Position numbers and translations under genes: made by a program. Under the pieces are notes generated by a model. It had not been told where the DNA came from and did not search any database. It was given only the letters and a program-made list of their open reading frames with translations. Shown piece after piece: positions 25,527 through 34,625 of a stretch of DNA of 64,000 nucleotides. Each line of letters starts with the position of its first letter. Position 1 is the first letter of the stretch. The DNA is from JALYXV01 sp963791545 (lineage in GTDB: Bacteria > Actinomycetota > Acidimicrobiia > Acidimicrobiales > Palsa-688): the NCBI GenBank assembly GCA_963791545.1, contig CAWBSR010000009.1, forward strand, positions 124,001 to 188,000, in the 5' to 3' direction.

Positions 25527-25955
25527 ATGCAGATCGCCAACGCCCAGTTCTGGGTCCACGATCAGGACGAAGCACTCTCCTTCTACACCCGCAGACTGGG
25601 ATGGGAAGTCCGAGCGGATGTGACCATGGAGGAATGGAGGTTTCGGTGGCTGGTCGTGGGACCGGCCGGCCAACCCGACGTGGGATTGGTCCTGATGCCC
25701 GTTCCAGGCCCGCCCATGCTCGACGAATCGAGCAGCCGGCAACTCCACGACCTGGTGGCCAAGGGCGCCGGGGGCACCTTGTTCCTCACGACCGACGACT
25801 GCCAGTCCACCTATGACGAGCTCAGCGCTCGTGGTGTGGTCTTCAACGACCCGCCGACCCCACAACCGTACGGAATCGACACCTCATTTCGGGACCCGTC
25901 GGGCAACAACATTCGTCTCATCCAGGTGATGGAGTTCTCCTACGACCGTGGCTGA
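25527..25955 (+). CDS. VOC family (glyoxalase/bleomycin-resistance fold) protein
   Basis: 142 residues with AGGAG just before the ATG. Begins MQIANAQFWVHDQDEALSFY, the first beta-alpha-beta of a VOC module, and ends with PYGIDTSFRDPSGNNIRLIQ, the second module with its Asp-Pro-x-Gly-N motif. Members are metal-dependent lyases, dioxygenases or antibiotic-binding proteins; the specific role cannot be told. Coupled with the AraC gene in front. Confidence 0.9.
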   Translation: MQIANAQFWVHDQDEALSFYTRRLGWEVRADVTMEEWRFRWLVVGPAGQPDVGLVLMPVPGPPMLDESSSRQLHDLVAKGAGGTLFLTTDDCQSTYDELSARGVVFNDPPTPQPYGIDTSFRDPSGNNIRLIQVMEFSYDRG

Positions 25956-26061
25956 GGCGGCGCGACTCCCGTCCCCGCGACGGCTGGATTGACCGGGAGG
26001 CGGTCCGGCCGGGGCGCCCATTTTCCCCATCCGAGCGTGGTCGCGGCTCCCTCCCGGGAGG

Positions 26062-26997
26062 TCAGGCGCTCTTCCGGGCGGGACTCTTCTTGGCCGCCTG
26101 CCGGCTCGAAGACGGGCGGCGCTTCGGCGGGGGCCGCTTCCCGGCTCCCTCCTCCCGTTCCGCCGCCAGGCGGTCCGCCATCGCCTCCACTTCCCGGCCG
26201 ATCTGGCCGTCCTTGGCCTTCTTGGCGGCATCGAGGCTGGCCTGCAGCGCCTCCATCAAGTCGGTGACCTGGGCCCGGGCCGCCGGCGCCTCCTCGACCA
26301 CCACCTGCTCCCCCTTCGATCGCCGGTCGATGAGGTCGCGAAGCTCCTCGGTGTAGGTGTCGTGGTAGCGGCTCGGATCCCAGTCGGTGCTCAAGGAGTC
26401 GACGATCTGGGCCGCCAGCCGCCGCTCTTTGGCGTCCACCTTGGCCCGGCCACTCGGGAGCTTGGCAATGTCGGACTGGGGCACGATCTCGTCGGCGAAA
26501 TGCATTGTTGACATCGCCAGCGCCCCGTCGAGGGGACGAATGGCAGCCAGGTACTGCTTGGTGCGCATCACGACCGAGCCGATGCCAACCCGCTGTTGTT
26601 GCTCCATGGCAGCCAGGAGGAGCCGGTAAGCCCGCCCCGCGGCCTCTCCGTCGGGTGCCAGCCAGTAGGTCCGGTTGTAGTAGATCGGGTCAATGGCGGC
26701 CAGGTCGACGAAATCGCCGATGTCGATCGTGCGGGTACTACGGGGCCGCAAGTCGGCCAGCTCGTCGGGATCGACGGTCACGTATTTGCCGCGGCTGACC
26801 TCGTAGCCGAGCGCGATGTCGTCGCTGGCGATCTCCTTCCCCGACTTCTCCGCCACCTTCTCGTACCGGATACGAGAACCGCTGCCCTTGTCCAACTGGT
26901 TGAAGTGGACGGTGTGCTCCCGGACCGCGGTATACGCCTTCACCGGGATGTTGACCAAACCGAAACTGATCGCGCCCGACCAAATCGCTCGTGCCAT
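26062..26997 (-). CDS. ku: Ku DNA end-binding protein (NHEJ)
   Basis: 311 residues from ATG 26995-26997. MARAIWSGAISFGLVNIPVK is the canonical bacterial Ku opening; the ring-forming core continues with GYEVSRGKYVTVDPDEL and TYWLAPDG, and DPSRYHDTYTEELRDLI marks the end of the core. The tail (about 250-311) is Lys/Arg/Pro/Ser-rich, a DNA-contacting extension common in actinobacteria. Works with LigD in double-strand break repair, but no ligD is within the window. A longer frame upstream of this Met lacks Ku similarity. Confidence 0.95.
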   Translation of the reverse strand: MARAIWSGAISFGLVNIPVKAYTAVREHTVHFNQLDKGSGSRIRYEKVAEKSGKEIASDDIALGYEVSRGKYVTVDPDELADLRPRSTRTIDIGDFVDLAAIDPIYYNRTYWLAPDGEAAGRAYRLLLAAMEQQQRVGIGSVVMRTKQYLAAIRPLDGALAMSTMHFADEIVPQSDIAKLPSGRAKVDAKERRLAAQIVDSLSTDWDPSRYHDTYTEELRDLIDRRSKGEQVVVEEAPAARAQVTDLMEALQASLDAAKKAKDGQIGREVEAMADRLAAEREEGAGKRPPPKRRPSSSRQAAKKSPARKSA

Positions 26998-27101
26998 GTG
27001 GAGTTCGTACCCCCCGCCGGGCCGGGATGCACGTCCGTGGAGACTCTCGGCTCGGGTCGAGGACCGAGCGTGCTTCCCACGGCTGGCCCTGTCGGGGCAG
27101 G

Positions 27102-28268
27102 CTACAGGGCGCCGTCGAAACGCCAAACCGACGGCCCCGACGGCAGGTCGGCAATCAATATCGAGGTGGCGCCGGTACTGGCCACCACCAACTTGGTGAT
27201 TCCCGGAGTGCCAACGAGGTCGCCAGGCAGGGGCGAAGGTGCCCACTGGCCTTGCGAGTAGCGCCACAGGTGGGGCCTCCCGGCGCCGAGGCCGGCGGCG
27301 AACGGCAGCTGGCCGCCGCCCGCCAGGCTGGTGAGGACGAACGCCTCATCGGGTGGCGCCGGCAGTATTCCGGCTGATACCCACTGCCGGCCCGTAGTCG
27401 TGAGCCAGCTGGCCGGGTGCCCGGACCCATCGAGCCCAACTGCCATCGCCCCGAGCCGGGTGACCGCGACCTTGTCGAGCCGAGACGCACCGGGAATATC
27501 GACCCGCGTCCAGATGAGTCCATCGGGGGACCACCACGAAACGCCTTGGGTGATTGCCGGGTGATAGGAATTGCCGACAACGACCACGCCGGCGGGCATC
27601 CCCACGATGGCGTTGGCCTGAATGACTTCGCCGGCGGCAGGCGACAGCGCCGCAACGCCGTCCACACGGTTCCAGACGGTCCCGCCGTTCGAAGTCCACA
27701 CGCCGACACTGGCCTGATTGTGGGAATCGGTCCATCCACCGACGGTGACGAAGCCGCTCGGGGCAACGGCAACATCGATCACGCCACCGCCTCGCTCACC
27801 GCCGAACAGTTCCCGAGGGGCATCAATGTCACGCCATGGACCATTCCCTGACCGCCTCCACATGGTGGGCCGCAGGTTGCCTTCCAACGGGCTGGAGTAC
27901 TCACCGGCAGCCACCGCCACCGCACCCCGTCGAGCCATTCCGACCAGCCCATCGTGGGGGCCGTCGAGCGTCGTCGACCGGAACCGGTCCTGGCGCCAGG
28001 TCACGCCGTCAGACGAAATCCATGCCCGTGGAGCCAAGCCCGCGGCCGGGTTCAGCTGGCTGCCGGTGGCCAGCCACGGCTGGCCGGATCCACCGGCCAC
28101 CACGGCATCGACGGACACCGGGCCGCTACCGCGGTCGGGGGCGAAGGCGGCCCCATCCAGGCGGCGCCATCCCTCGGGGAGCGGGTGTCCTGGTGCTGCC
28201 TGCCGGCACGCGGCCAGCAGGGCGACCACGATCACCAGGACCGTGCTCAGGCGCATTCCGCGGAGCAT
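27102..28268 (-). CDS. Secreted lipoprotein, beta-propeller-like, unknown function
   Basis: 388 residues. Signal peptide with lipobox LLAAC (Cys21; a second Met at residue 5 could be the start). The body is made of repeating blades with SDGVTW, SNGGTVW and SPDGLIWTRV motifs, as in BNR/sialidase-like or exo-alpha-sialidase-type propellers, without obvious catalytic residues. Predicted to be anchored outside the cell; perhaps a binding or sensing protein. Stands alone 105 bp downstream (in its own sense, ahead) of Ku; no operon partner is visible. Confidence 0.75.
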   Translation of the reverse strand: MLRGMRLSTVLVIVVALLAACRQAAPGHPLPEGWRRLDGAAFAPDRGSGPVSVDAVVAGGSGQPWLATGSQLNPAAGLAPRAWISSDGVTWRQDRFRSTTLDGPHDGLVGMARRGAVAVAAGEYSSPLEGNLRPTMWRRSGNGPWRDIDAPRELFGGERGGGVIDVAVAPSGFVTVGGWTDSHNQASVGVWTSNGGTVWNRVDGVAALSPAAGEVIQANAIVGMPAGVVVVGNSYHPAITQGVSWWSPDGLIWTRVDIPGASRLDKVAVTRLGAMAVGLDGSGHPASWLTTTGRQWVSAGILPAPPDEAFVLTSLAGGGQLPFAAGLGAGRPHLWRYSQGQWAPSPLPGDLVGTPGITKLVVASTGATSILIADLPSGPSVWRFDGAL

Positions 28269-28731
28269 CGACTGCGACGGTACCGCCGGCTAGCGAGGTG
28301 GTCGTTGGCGGTCCTCGGTGATGCAGCCAGTGCCGCAAAACGGCTGGCTGGCCGGTGGCCAGGGCCTCCATACTCGTGTACCGGTTGTCAATGTCCCGGA
28401 ACGGAGCAACTCCAATGCTTTCCCTACGGCCAAACTGCGAACTCTGCGGCGGCGGGTTCGTCGCACGTCCAATCCGGCCTCGAGAAACCTGGCGCCCCGG
28501 TACCGGCTTGAAGTGTGACGAACCGGACACCCGGCGACGCTGCCTCGTTGGTTTCGACCTCGACGACGGCCAGCCGCCGGCCACCGCTTCGCCGACCTCG
28601 TCGTTCCACAACTCGTCGGGGTCGCGGATGGTGTCGAAGTGCCCGGCGTGGCGGGTACCGGCGCGAGCCAAATAGCGCGCCTCGGCCACCGCCCGGTCGC
28701 ACCGGCAGAACAGTTCTGCATCTGCTGGTTG
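28269..28731. other. 463-bp gap with a degenerate DUF1272-like stretch
   Basis: The gap between the propeller lipoprotein and acetoacetyl-CoA synthetase contains a plus-strand DUF1272-like remnant (28415-28675) and nothing else I can support. Several minus-strand frames cross it, but they read as Arg/Pro-rich shadows and match no family. Confidence 0.5.
28415..28675 (+). pseudogene. DUF1272-like remnant with internal deletion
   Basis: An ATG at 28415 opens MLSLRPNCELCGGGF and then VARPIRPRETW. Intact DUF1272 proteins begin with M-L-x-L-R-P-N-C-E-x-C, carry a middle block with two further CxxC pairs, and end with a C-P-N-C-G-G-x-L-x-x-R-P-I-R-P block. Here the first and last blocks are joined directly, as if the roughly 35 residues between the first and last NC pairs had been deleted. 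The 50 residues after that match nothing. Probably a decayed gene; recognition rests on memory of the family pattern. Confidence 0.5.
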
Positions 28732-30777
28732 TCACCGCGGTTCGGTTGAGCCCCGCCGCCTCGAGTCCCCGCGGAGGCGCGCCAGTTCCTCGAAAGCGGC
28801 CAGGGCCGCGGGGTCGGCGAGCGCCCCCCGGCTGGCCGCCTCCTCGGCCGGGATCCCGCTCAGGATCCGCTTGACCGGGACCTCCAGCTTCTTTCCTGAC
28901 AACGTCCGGGGGATGGCAGGCACCCCATACAGCCGGTCGGGAACATGCCGGGGCGACAGCGCGGCGCGGATCTCGGCCCGCAATCGGGCTTCCATAGACC
29001 CTCCCAGCTCCACGCCCGGCTTCAGGACCACGAACAGCAACAGCTCCCCTGGCCCGCCCCCTTCCGGGTCCTCCAGGTGCACCACCAGACTGTCGACCAC
29101 CTCGGGAAGCGACTCGACGACGGAGTAGAACTCGGCCGTACCCACCCGCACCCCGCCCCGGTTCAAGGTGGCATCGGACCGCCCCGAGATCACACAGGTC
29201 CCCCGCGACGTGAAGGTGATCCAATCCCCGTGCCGCCACACCCCTGGGTACTCCGAGAAGTAGGCGTCCCGGTAGCGGGACCCGTCGGAGTCGCCCCAGA
29301 ATCCGACGGGCATGGAAGGCATGGGACGGGTCACGACCAACTCCCCCTGCTCCCCCACCGGGCACCGACGTCCGCCGGAATCGAGCGCCGCGACCGCGGC
29401 ACCCAGGTAGCGGCACGAGATCTCCCCGGCGTACACCGGCACCAGGGGGCAGCCACCCACGAAGGCAGTGCACACGTCGGTCCCCCCACTGACCGACGCC
29501 AGCAACAGCGACGAGCCCACCGTTTCGTACACCCACCGGAACCCCTCGGCGGGCAGGGGCGACCCGGTCGACCCGACCCCCCGGAGGCCCCCCAGCGGCG
29601 CCACCGCCGACGGCTCGATGCCTGCCTTGCGGCAGCTCATCAGGTAGGGAGCGCTGACGCCGAAGTAGGTCGTCCCGGTCGCCCCCGCCATCCGCCAGAG
29701 GGCCGACAGGTCCGGGTAGGCCGGGTTGCCGTCGAACAGCACCACCGCCGATTCCACCAGGAGACCCGAAATGAGCAGGTTCCACATCATCCAGCCCGTC
29801 GTGGTGAACCAGAAGAAACGGTCCCCCGCCCCCAGGTCGGCGTGCAGCGCCAGCGCCTTCAAGTGCTCCAACAGGATGCCCCCGTGGCCGTGCACGATGG
29901 GTTTGGGCAGGCCGGTGGTCCCCGATGAGTACAGGACATACAGCGGGTGGCCGAAAGGTACTGCCGTGAACGCCAGCGGCGCCGGCTCGCCGACCAGCCA
30001 GTCCCAGGACACCGCGCCGGCCAGGTCCGTTCCGGGGGTCGCCCCCTGCAGGTAGGGCACCACAACGGTCGCCGTCAACGATGGGAGCGCGGCCCTGATG
30101 GCGGCCACCTCCGTGGCCCGGCTGACCGAGGCGGCCCCGTACCGGTACCCGTCGACCGCCAGGAGTACCGACGGTGCCACTTGGGCGAAGCGGTCGATCA
30201 CGCTGCGGGTCCCGAACTCGGGGGCGCACGAGGCCCAGATGGCGCCCAGGCTGGCCGCCGCCAGGAACGCCACCAGCGTCTCGGGGATGTTGGGCAGATA
30301 GGCCACCACCCGGTCGCCCGGTCCCACCCCGAGCCGCTGCAACCCCCGCCGGGCCCGTCCCACCTGGTCCCGCAGCTCCTCCAGGCTCCACGTCATCGGC
30401 TCCCGGGTCTGGCTATGGGCCACGACCGCCACCCGGCTCGGGTCGGGACCCGGGCGCAGGGCGTGCTCGGCGTAGTTCAAGGTGGCGTCGGGGCACCATC
30501 GGGCGCCGGGCATGGCGTCCTGGGCGAGCATCGGGCCCGGGGGCCGGTGGGCGATCACCCCGAAGAACTCCCAGATCGACATCCAGAACCCTTCCAGGTC
30601 GCCCACCGACCACTGCCACAGTTCCTCGTAGGACCCGAAATGCCGCCCCCGGTGCTCCAGCCACCCCAGGTAGGCGCCGATCCGGCTCTGCTGCCTTATC
30701 CCCGCAGGCGGGGTCCATAGCACCTCGGGCTGGCTCACCGGCAGGGTGGGGAAAATGAGGAGCCGGTCGTCACCCAC
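28732..30777 (-). CDS. Acetoacetyl-CoA synthetase
   Basis: 681 residues, ANL adenylate-forming superfamily. N-terminus LWTPPAGIRQQSRIGAYLGW and LNYAEHALR are typical of AacS; the AMP-binding P-loop is YSSGTTGLPKP, followed by GERFFWF-like GDRFFWFTTTGWMMWN, GGTDVC, and the C-terminal core SRYRDAYF and hinge GRSDATLNRGGVRVG; the acetylated lysine region is RTLSGKKLEVPVK. Activates acetoacetate with ATP and CoA. GTG start. It lies 31 bp after BsaP on the same strand and could be cotranscribed, though metabolic linkage to biotin is not obvious; the acetoacetate may come from tyrosine breakdown (inference). Confidence 0.93.
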   Translation of the reverse strand: MGDDRLLIFPTLPVSQPEVLWTPPAGIRQQSRIGAYLGWLEHRGRHFGSYEELWQWSVGDLEGFWMSIWEFFGVIAHRPPGPMLAQDAMPGARWCPDATLNYAEHALRPGPDPSRVAVVAHSQTREPMTWSLEELRDQVGRARRGLQRLGVGPGDRVVAYLPNIPETLVAFLAAASLGAIWASCAPEFGTRSVIDRFAQVAPSVLLAVDGYRYGAASVSRATEVAAIRAALPSLTATVVVPYLQGATPGTDLAGAVSWDWLVGEPAPLAFTAVPFGHPLYVLYSSGTTGLPKPIVHGHGGILLEHLKALALHADLGAGDRFFWFTTTGWMMWNLLISGLLVESAVVLFDGNPAYPDLSALWRMAGATGTTYFGVSAPYLMSCRKAGIEPSAVAPLGGLRGVGSTGSPLPAEGFRWVYETVGSSLLLASVSGGTDVCTAFVGGCPLVPVYAGEISCRYLGAAVAALDSGGRRCPVGEQGELVVTRPMPSMPVGFWGDSDGSRYRDAYFSEYPGVWRHGDWITFTSRGTCVISGRSDATLNRGGVRVGTAEFYSVVESLPEVVDSLVVHLEDPEGGGPGELLLFVVLKPGVELGGSMEARLRAEIRAALSPRHVPDRLYGVPAIPRTLSGKKLEVPVKRILSGIPAEEAASRGALADPAALAAFEELARLRGDSRRRGSTEPR

Positions 30778-30808
30778 CCGCCGGTGGCCTGTCTAGCCGC
30801 AAACCGGA

Positions 30809-31108
30809 TCACGCCGGGGCCACCGCACCATGGTCCCGGCACCGGGCATCGACCCGGGTTGGTGTGACCTGCACGGTCAGCCGCCTCCCGCACGCGGGGC
30901 AGAAGCGGGGCGGGTCGAGCTCCCGCCGGCACCCCGGGCAGGACGACGACGCCAGCCCACACCCGACACAGAATGCAGAAGTCGAAGTATCCGTCTCCAC
31001 AGTTGGCACAAGAGAAGCGGGCAGTGACCGCTCCCGGCGCCAATCCCCGCGCTCACCAGTCGGCGGGTCCTGACCGCCTGGCGAGGCGGGTTGCCTGCCA
31101 GGGATCAT
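30809..31108 (-). CDS. bsaP: Biotin synthase auxiliary protein (BsaP-like)
   Basis: 99 residues from an ATG whose A is the last base of the BioB stop (TGATG). The C-terminal half, PPRFCPACGRRLTVQVTP then ARCRDHG, follows the pattern of the small actinobacterial protein BsaP encoded after bioB and needed for biotin synthase function in mycobacteria. Cysteines: C70, C73 and C90 in the conserved part. An unusual upstream pair of knuckles (C47/C50 and C57/C60) adds a second potential metal site. Cytoplasmic; likely helps maintain or reduce the BioB iron-sulfur clusters. Confidence 0.82.
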   Translation of the reverse strand: MIPGRQPASPGGQDPPTGERGDWRRERSLPASLVPTVETDTSTSAFCVGCGLASSSCPGCRRELDPPRFCPACGRRLTVQVTPTRVDARCRDHGAVAPA

Positions 31109-32118
31109 CACACCGGCCAGAGATCGCCCCGAGCCCGTACCGGCATGCCCAGGTCGACCAGCATCTGCAGGTCTTGGGCCGGCTGGCGACCGAGGGTGGT
31201 GAGATAGTTGCCGATGATCAGGCCGTTGACGCCCGCCGCCATGCCCGCGGCCTGGAGATCCCCCAGGGTGACCTCGCGCCCACCGGCATAGCGCAGCAGG
31301 ACCTCGGGCAGGGCCAGGCGCAGCAGCGCGATCCAGCGCAGCGCCTCCAGTGGTTCGACGAGGGGGCGGTCCGCCAGCGGCGTCCCGGGCCGGGGATTCA
31401 AGAAGTTGACCGGCACCTCGACGGGATCGACCTGGCGCAACTGGTCGAAAAGCTCCAGGCGTTGGGCCACCGATTCGCCCAGGCCCAACAGCACGCCGCA
31501 GCACAGCTCCATACCCGCCGCCCGCACCACCTGGCAGGTCTCGAAGCGCTCCTCCCAGGAGTGGGTGGTGACGATCTGGCTGAAGAAGGACCGGGCGGTC
31601 TCGAGGTTGTGGTTGTACCGGTGGACTCCCCCGTCGGCCAGGCGGGCCGCCTGGTCCTCGGTGAGGATCCCCGCGCTCACCGCCACGTTGAGCCCCGTTT
31701 CCTCCCGCACCGCAGCGGTGGCGGCCAGGATCTGGGCCAAGATGCGCTCGTCGGGGCCCCGGACGGCGAGCACGATGCAGAACTCCGATGCTCCCAGAGC
31801 AGCCGTCTCCCGGGCCGCCGCCACCACTTCGGCGGGATCCAGGAAAGGCGTCGCCTTGACCGGCGACTCGAACCGGGCCGACTGGCTGCAGAACTGGCAG
31901 TCCTCCGGGCACCCGCCCGTCTTGGCCGACAATATTCCCTCGACCTCAACCGACGGCCCGCATCGGGCCAGCCGCACCTGGTGGGCGAGAGCGGCGAGCG
32001 CGGGCACGGCGGTGTCAGGCAGGCCCGCCAGGTCGGCCATCTCGTCGCGGCTCAGGGCTCGGCGGTGGTCGAGCAGGGCCGAGCCGGCCCCGGCGAGGGC
32101 GTCGCGAGCGGATGGCAC
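31108..32118 (-). CDS. bioB: Biotin synthase
   Basis: 336 residues from a GTG. Radical SAM enzyme inserting sulfur into dethiobiotin. The [4Fe-4S] motif is CPEDCQFC (C70, C74, C77). YNHNLETARSFF, CCGVLLGLGES and PVNFLNPRPGTP are the family's substrate and cluster blocks. Starts 27 bp after the NifU-like gene and overlaps BsaP by one base. The operon order NifU-like, BioB, BsaP fits supply and maintenance of the auxiliary cluster that BioB consumes as its sulfur source. Confidence 0.97.
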   Translation of the reverse strand: MPSARDALAGAGSALLDHRRALSRDEMADLAGLPDTAVPALAALAHQVRLARCGPSVEVEGILSAKTGGCPEDCQFCSQSARFESPVKATPFLDPAEVVAAARETAALGASEFCIVLAVRGPDERILAQILAATAAVREETGLNVAVSAGILTEDQAARLADGGVHRYNHNLETARSFFSQIVTTHSWEERFETCQVVRAAGMELCCGVLLGLGESVAQRLELFDQLRQVDPVEVPVNFLNPRPGTPLADRPLVEPLEALRWIALLRLALPEVLLRYAGGREVTLGDLQAAGMAAGVNGLIIGNYLTTLGRQPAQDLQMLVDLGMPVRARGDLWPV

Positions 32119-32144
32119 GCGGCCCCCAGTTCCCGGACCCGGTC

Positions 32145-32465
32145 TCAGTACCCCTTGGGGACGTAACCGCCCCGGCCCATGGAGGCGCTGATCTCCAGGT
32201 CGACGCTTTCATCCACGCCGCCCTTGACCTCGCTCACCCACGGGAGGCGATCCTTGAGGATGCGGTCGATCCCGGCCTGGAGGGTCGAGGAGCTGACGGC
32301 ACAGGAGCTGCAGGCGCCTTGGAGCATGACCTCGATCACGCCCTCTTCGACATCGGCAGCAACCAGCACCAGGTCGCCGCCGTCGGCCTGGACCGCGGGG
32401 CGGATGATCTCGATCAGTTCATTGAGCGCGGTGAGCCGCGACTGTCGTTCTTCGTCAGAGACCAT
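32145..32465 (-). CDS. NifU C-terminal-domain (Nfu-type) iron-sulfur scaffold
   Basis: 106 residues from ATG 32463-32465 with AGGAGG 8 nt upstream. The Nfu domain covers about 14-85: LIEIIRPAVQADGGDLVLV and the cluster-binding GACSSCAVSSSTLQAGI (C52, C55). The remaining 20 residues are an acidic/Gly tail. Acts as a [4Fe-4S] carrier; directly before bioB, it is probably devoted to the biotin synthase clusters (inference). The upstream part of the longer frame is not homologous. Confidence 0.92.
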   Translation of the reverse strand: MVSDEERQSRLTALNELIEIIRPAVQADGGDLVLVAADVEEGVIEVMLQGACSSCAVSSSTLQAGIDRILKDRLPWVSEVKGGVDESVDLEISASMGRGGYVPKGY

Positions 32466-32568
32466 GGGGCATCCTCCTACCTCCCGGCCATGCTGCCACG
32501 CGTCGGGGTCTATTCCCAACACCGGATAAGTAGCCTGGGCGGCTGCGATCGGAGTCGAGGAGGAGCCG

Positions 32569-33327
32569 ATGACCGAAATCGACGTGGTTGCGGGAGCTGA
32601 GCCTCTTTCCACCCCGGGGGGGCCGAATGGGGCGTTGGTGCTCCACGGGTTCACCGGCTCCCCGCAGTCGATGCGCAGCCTGGCCCAGGCGCTGGCGGCG
32701 GCCGGCTTCGCCGTCGAGCTGCCCCGCCTGCCCGGTCACGGCACCTCCGTCGAGGACATGGTGACCACCGGCTGGGCCGATTGGTCGTCGGCAGCCGAGT
32801 CCGCCTACGAGAAGCTGGCCGCCAACTGCGAGCGGGTCGTGGTGGCCGGATTGTCGATGGGCGGCACCTTGACCGTCTGGCTGGCCAGCCGTCATCCTGA
32901 GATCGCCGGCATCGTGGTCATCAACGGAATGATCGAGCCGGCGCCCCCCGAGTTGCGCAACATCCTGGACATGATGGTCACCCAGGGGGTTGCCGAGGTA
33001 CCGGGGATTGGCAGCGATATCGCCCGACCGGGGACCGGGGAGGTGGCCTACGACCGCGTCCCGATCGCCTGCACCATGTCGCTTATGAACCAGCTGGCGG
33101 ACCTGAAGGCCGATCTGGGCGCCGTCGCCTCGCCCGTGCTCATCTTCACCAGCATCGAAGACCACGTCGTCCCCACCGTGTCCAGCGACACTCTGGCGGC
33201 GGGGGTCAGCGGGCCCGTGGAGCGGATCACCCTGGAGCGTAGCTACCACGTGGCGACCCTGGACTACGACCGGGAGCTGATCGAGCGGGAAACGGTCGCC
33301 TTCGCCCTCCGCGTGACGGGCGGCTAG
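32569..33327 (+). CDS. Alpha/beta hydrolase, carboxylesterase Est30/monoacylglycerol-lipase type
   Basis: 252 residues, ATG preceded by GAGGAGGAG. LVLHGFTGSPQSMR forms the oxyanion-hole loop, GLSMGG carries the nucleophile Ser96, FTSIEDHVVP holds the catalytic Asp, and RSYHVATLDYD the catalytic His. The layout and length equal those of Geobacillus Est30-type carboxylesterases. Cytoplasmic, hydrolysing short/medium-chain esters or monoglycerides. Divergent from the NifU-like gene, with about 100 bp between. Confidence 0.92.
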   Translation: MTEIDVVAGAEPLSTPGGPNGALVLHGFTGSPQSMRSLAQALAAAGFAVELPRLPGHGTSVEDMVTTGWADWSSAAESAYEKLAANCERVVVAGLSMGGTLTVWLASRHPEIAGIVVINGMIEPAPPELRNILDMMVTQGVAEVPGIGSDIARPGTGEVAYDRVPIACTMSLMNQLADLKADLGAVASPVLIFTSIEDHVVPTVSSDTLAAGVSGPVERITLERSYHVATLDYDRELIERETVAFALRVTGG

Positions 33328-33334
33328 GACCGGG

Positions 33335-34534
33335 CTACCTCAGGCCCAGGGCGGCGGAACAGGTAGGCCACTGACCCCAGCCCGCCTGGGCCTGGAGTTT
33401 CATGGCGGCGGCGTCCTGCATGGCGGGCGATTCCTGATCGGGCCGCCCCGGGTAGCCCAGCCCCGACCACGTCGACTGGCTGAACTGGTAGGCCCCGTAA
33501 TACCCGTTGCCGGTGTTCTCGGCGTAGTTGTCGCCCGACTCGCATTGTCGCAGCTGCAACCACACGCCGCCGGCGTGGCCACCGCCCCCTGACGAAGGCA
33601 CCGGTGCCGGTCCCGGCGCCGGTCCTGGCGCCGGCGCCGGGACCGAGGCCGGCGGGGTGGGCGTCTTGGCGACCGGCGTGGCTACTGGGAGGCCCGCCGC
33701 CTGCTGGACCACCGAAAGCAAGCCATTGTTGACAGGAAGACCCTGGGTGGAGCGGGCCGGCACCGGCGACGCCGCGGTCGCAGCCGCGGCCACCGGCGCC
33801 TGCGTCTGCGTCTGCGTCTGCGTCTGGGCTGCGATCTGGACCTGCAGACGGTCGAGCTGGACCTGGTCGGCGGCAGCTATCGCCAGGGCGCGGGCACGGA
33901 GCTCCTGCAGCTGGGCCGTCGCCTGCACATTGGCTTGCTGGGCCCCCTGGAGCTGGGCCGCGTCGGCGCGGAGGTTGAACTCCACCTGCCGGAGTTGGTC
34001 GCCGGTATTGGCCAGGTCACCCGAGGCGACCCGTAGATACTCCCGACCCAGCGTGAGATCGGCCGAGGCGCTCGACATAGGCTGCATCCCCGGCGTCACC
34101 CCTCCGTGCATGTAGGCCCGCAACGCCTGCTCCAGGAGAATGGCCCGGTTGGCGTCGAGTCCCTGCACGGTGGCGTCGTGCTGCTTGGACACTACGTCCA
34201 GGCGGGCCGACGTCGAGGTGGCCTTCAGGCGGCCCTGGTCCAACTGCTCGGTCAGCTGATGGATGTGGATCGCCTCGGAGTTGACCTTGGCGGTGAGGTC
34301 GTTCAGTTGGGCCTGATCGGACCCCGTCTGGCGGGGCGCGGCGGCGGCCGCCGACACCCCCAGGACCGACAGCACCGAGGCCACGAGGGACAGCGCCACG
34401 AGCGCGGGAGCGGCGACGGCGATCGGTCGCCTGTCGCGGAAGCCTCCCGTTGCCGTCCTGGCTTCGACCGTCGAACAATCTCCGGTTACGGCCACAACGC
34501 CGGAGAAGCTAGTCGGACTTCCCCCCGGGGGCAA
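33335..34534 (-). CDS. Secreted Rpf-like transglycosylase with coiled-coil domain
   Basis: 399 residues in the longest frame; a signal sequence at about 38-66 suggests the true start is an internal GTG near residue 13-14. A long coiled-coil (about 75-240, heptads around LNDLTAKV and LRQVEFNLR) is followed by a QTQTQTQTQ run, a Pro/Ala linker and a C-terminal Rpf domain of about 75 residues. That domain has WLQLRQCESGDNY, GYYGAYQFSQSTWSGLG and ASAR-free LQAQAGWGQWPTC; the catalytic Glu is in QCESGDNY. Probably cleaves peptidoglycan glycans in growth or resuscitation. Confidence 0.88.
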   Translation of the reverse strand: MPPGGSPTSFSGVVAVTGDCSTVEARTATGGFRDRRPIAVAAPALVALSLVASVLSVLGVSAAAAAPRQTGSDQAQLNDLTAKVNSEAIHIHQLTEQLDQGRLKATSTSARLDVVSKQHDATVQGLDANRAILLEQALRAYMHGGVTPGMQPMSSASADLTLGREYLRVASGDLANTGDQLRQVEFNLRADAAQLQGAQQANVQATAQLQELRARALAIAAADQVQLDRLQVQIAAQTQTQTQTQAPVAAAATAASPVPARSTQGLPVNNGLLSVVQQAAGLPVATPVAKTPTPPASVPAPAPGPAPGPAPVPSSGGGGHAGGVWLQLRQCESGDNYAENTGNGYYGAYQFSQSTWSGLGYPGRPDQESPAMQDAAAMKLQAQAGWGQWPTCSAALGLR

Positions 34535-34625
34535 AAACCCTCGCCGTGGGCGGCCCCCGACGCGGGTCCGGGCCGGCCCCTGAGGACCCGGCCCGGTGGC
34601 ACAGTGAGCAGTCGCCGGGAGGCGA

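Noticed and set aside
28126..28689. Minus-strand frame beginning MAEARYLARAGTRHAG
   Set aside because: The first 45 residues look somewhat protein-like, but the remainder overlaps the propeller lipoprotein gene out of frame, and no family is recognised.
28424..30391. 655-codon minus-strand frame overlapping acetoacetyl-CoA synthetase
   Set aside because: Gly/Arg-rich shadow in another frame of a well-identified enzyme.
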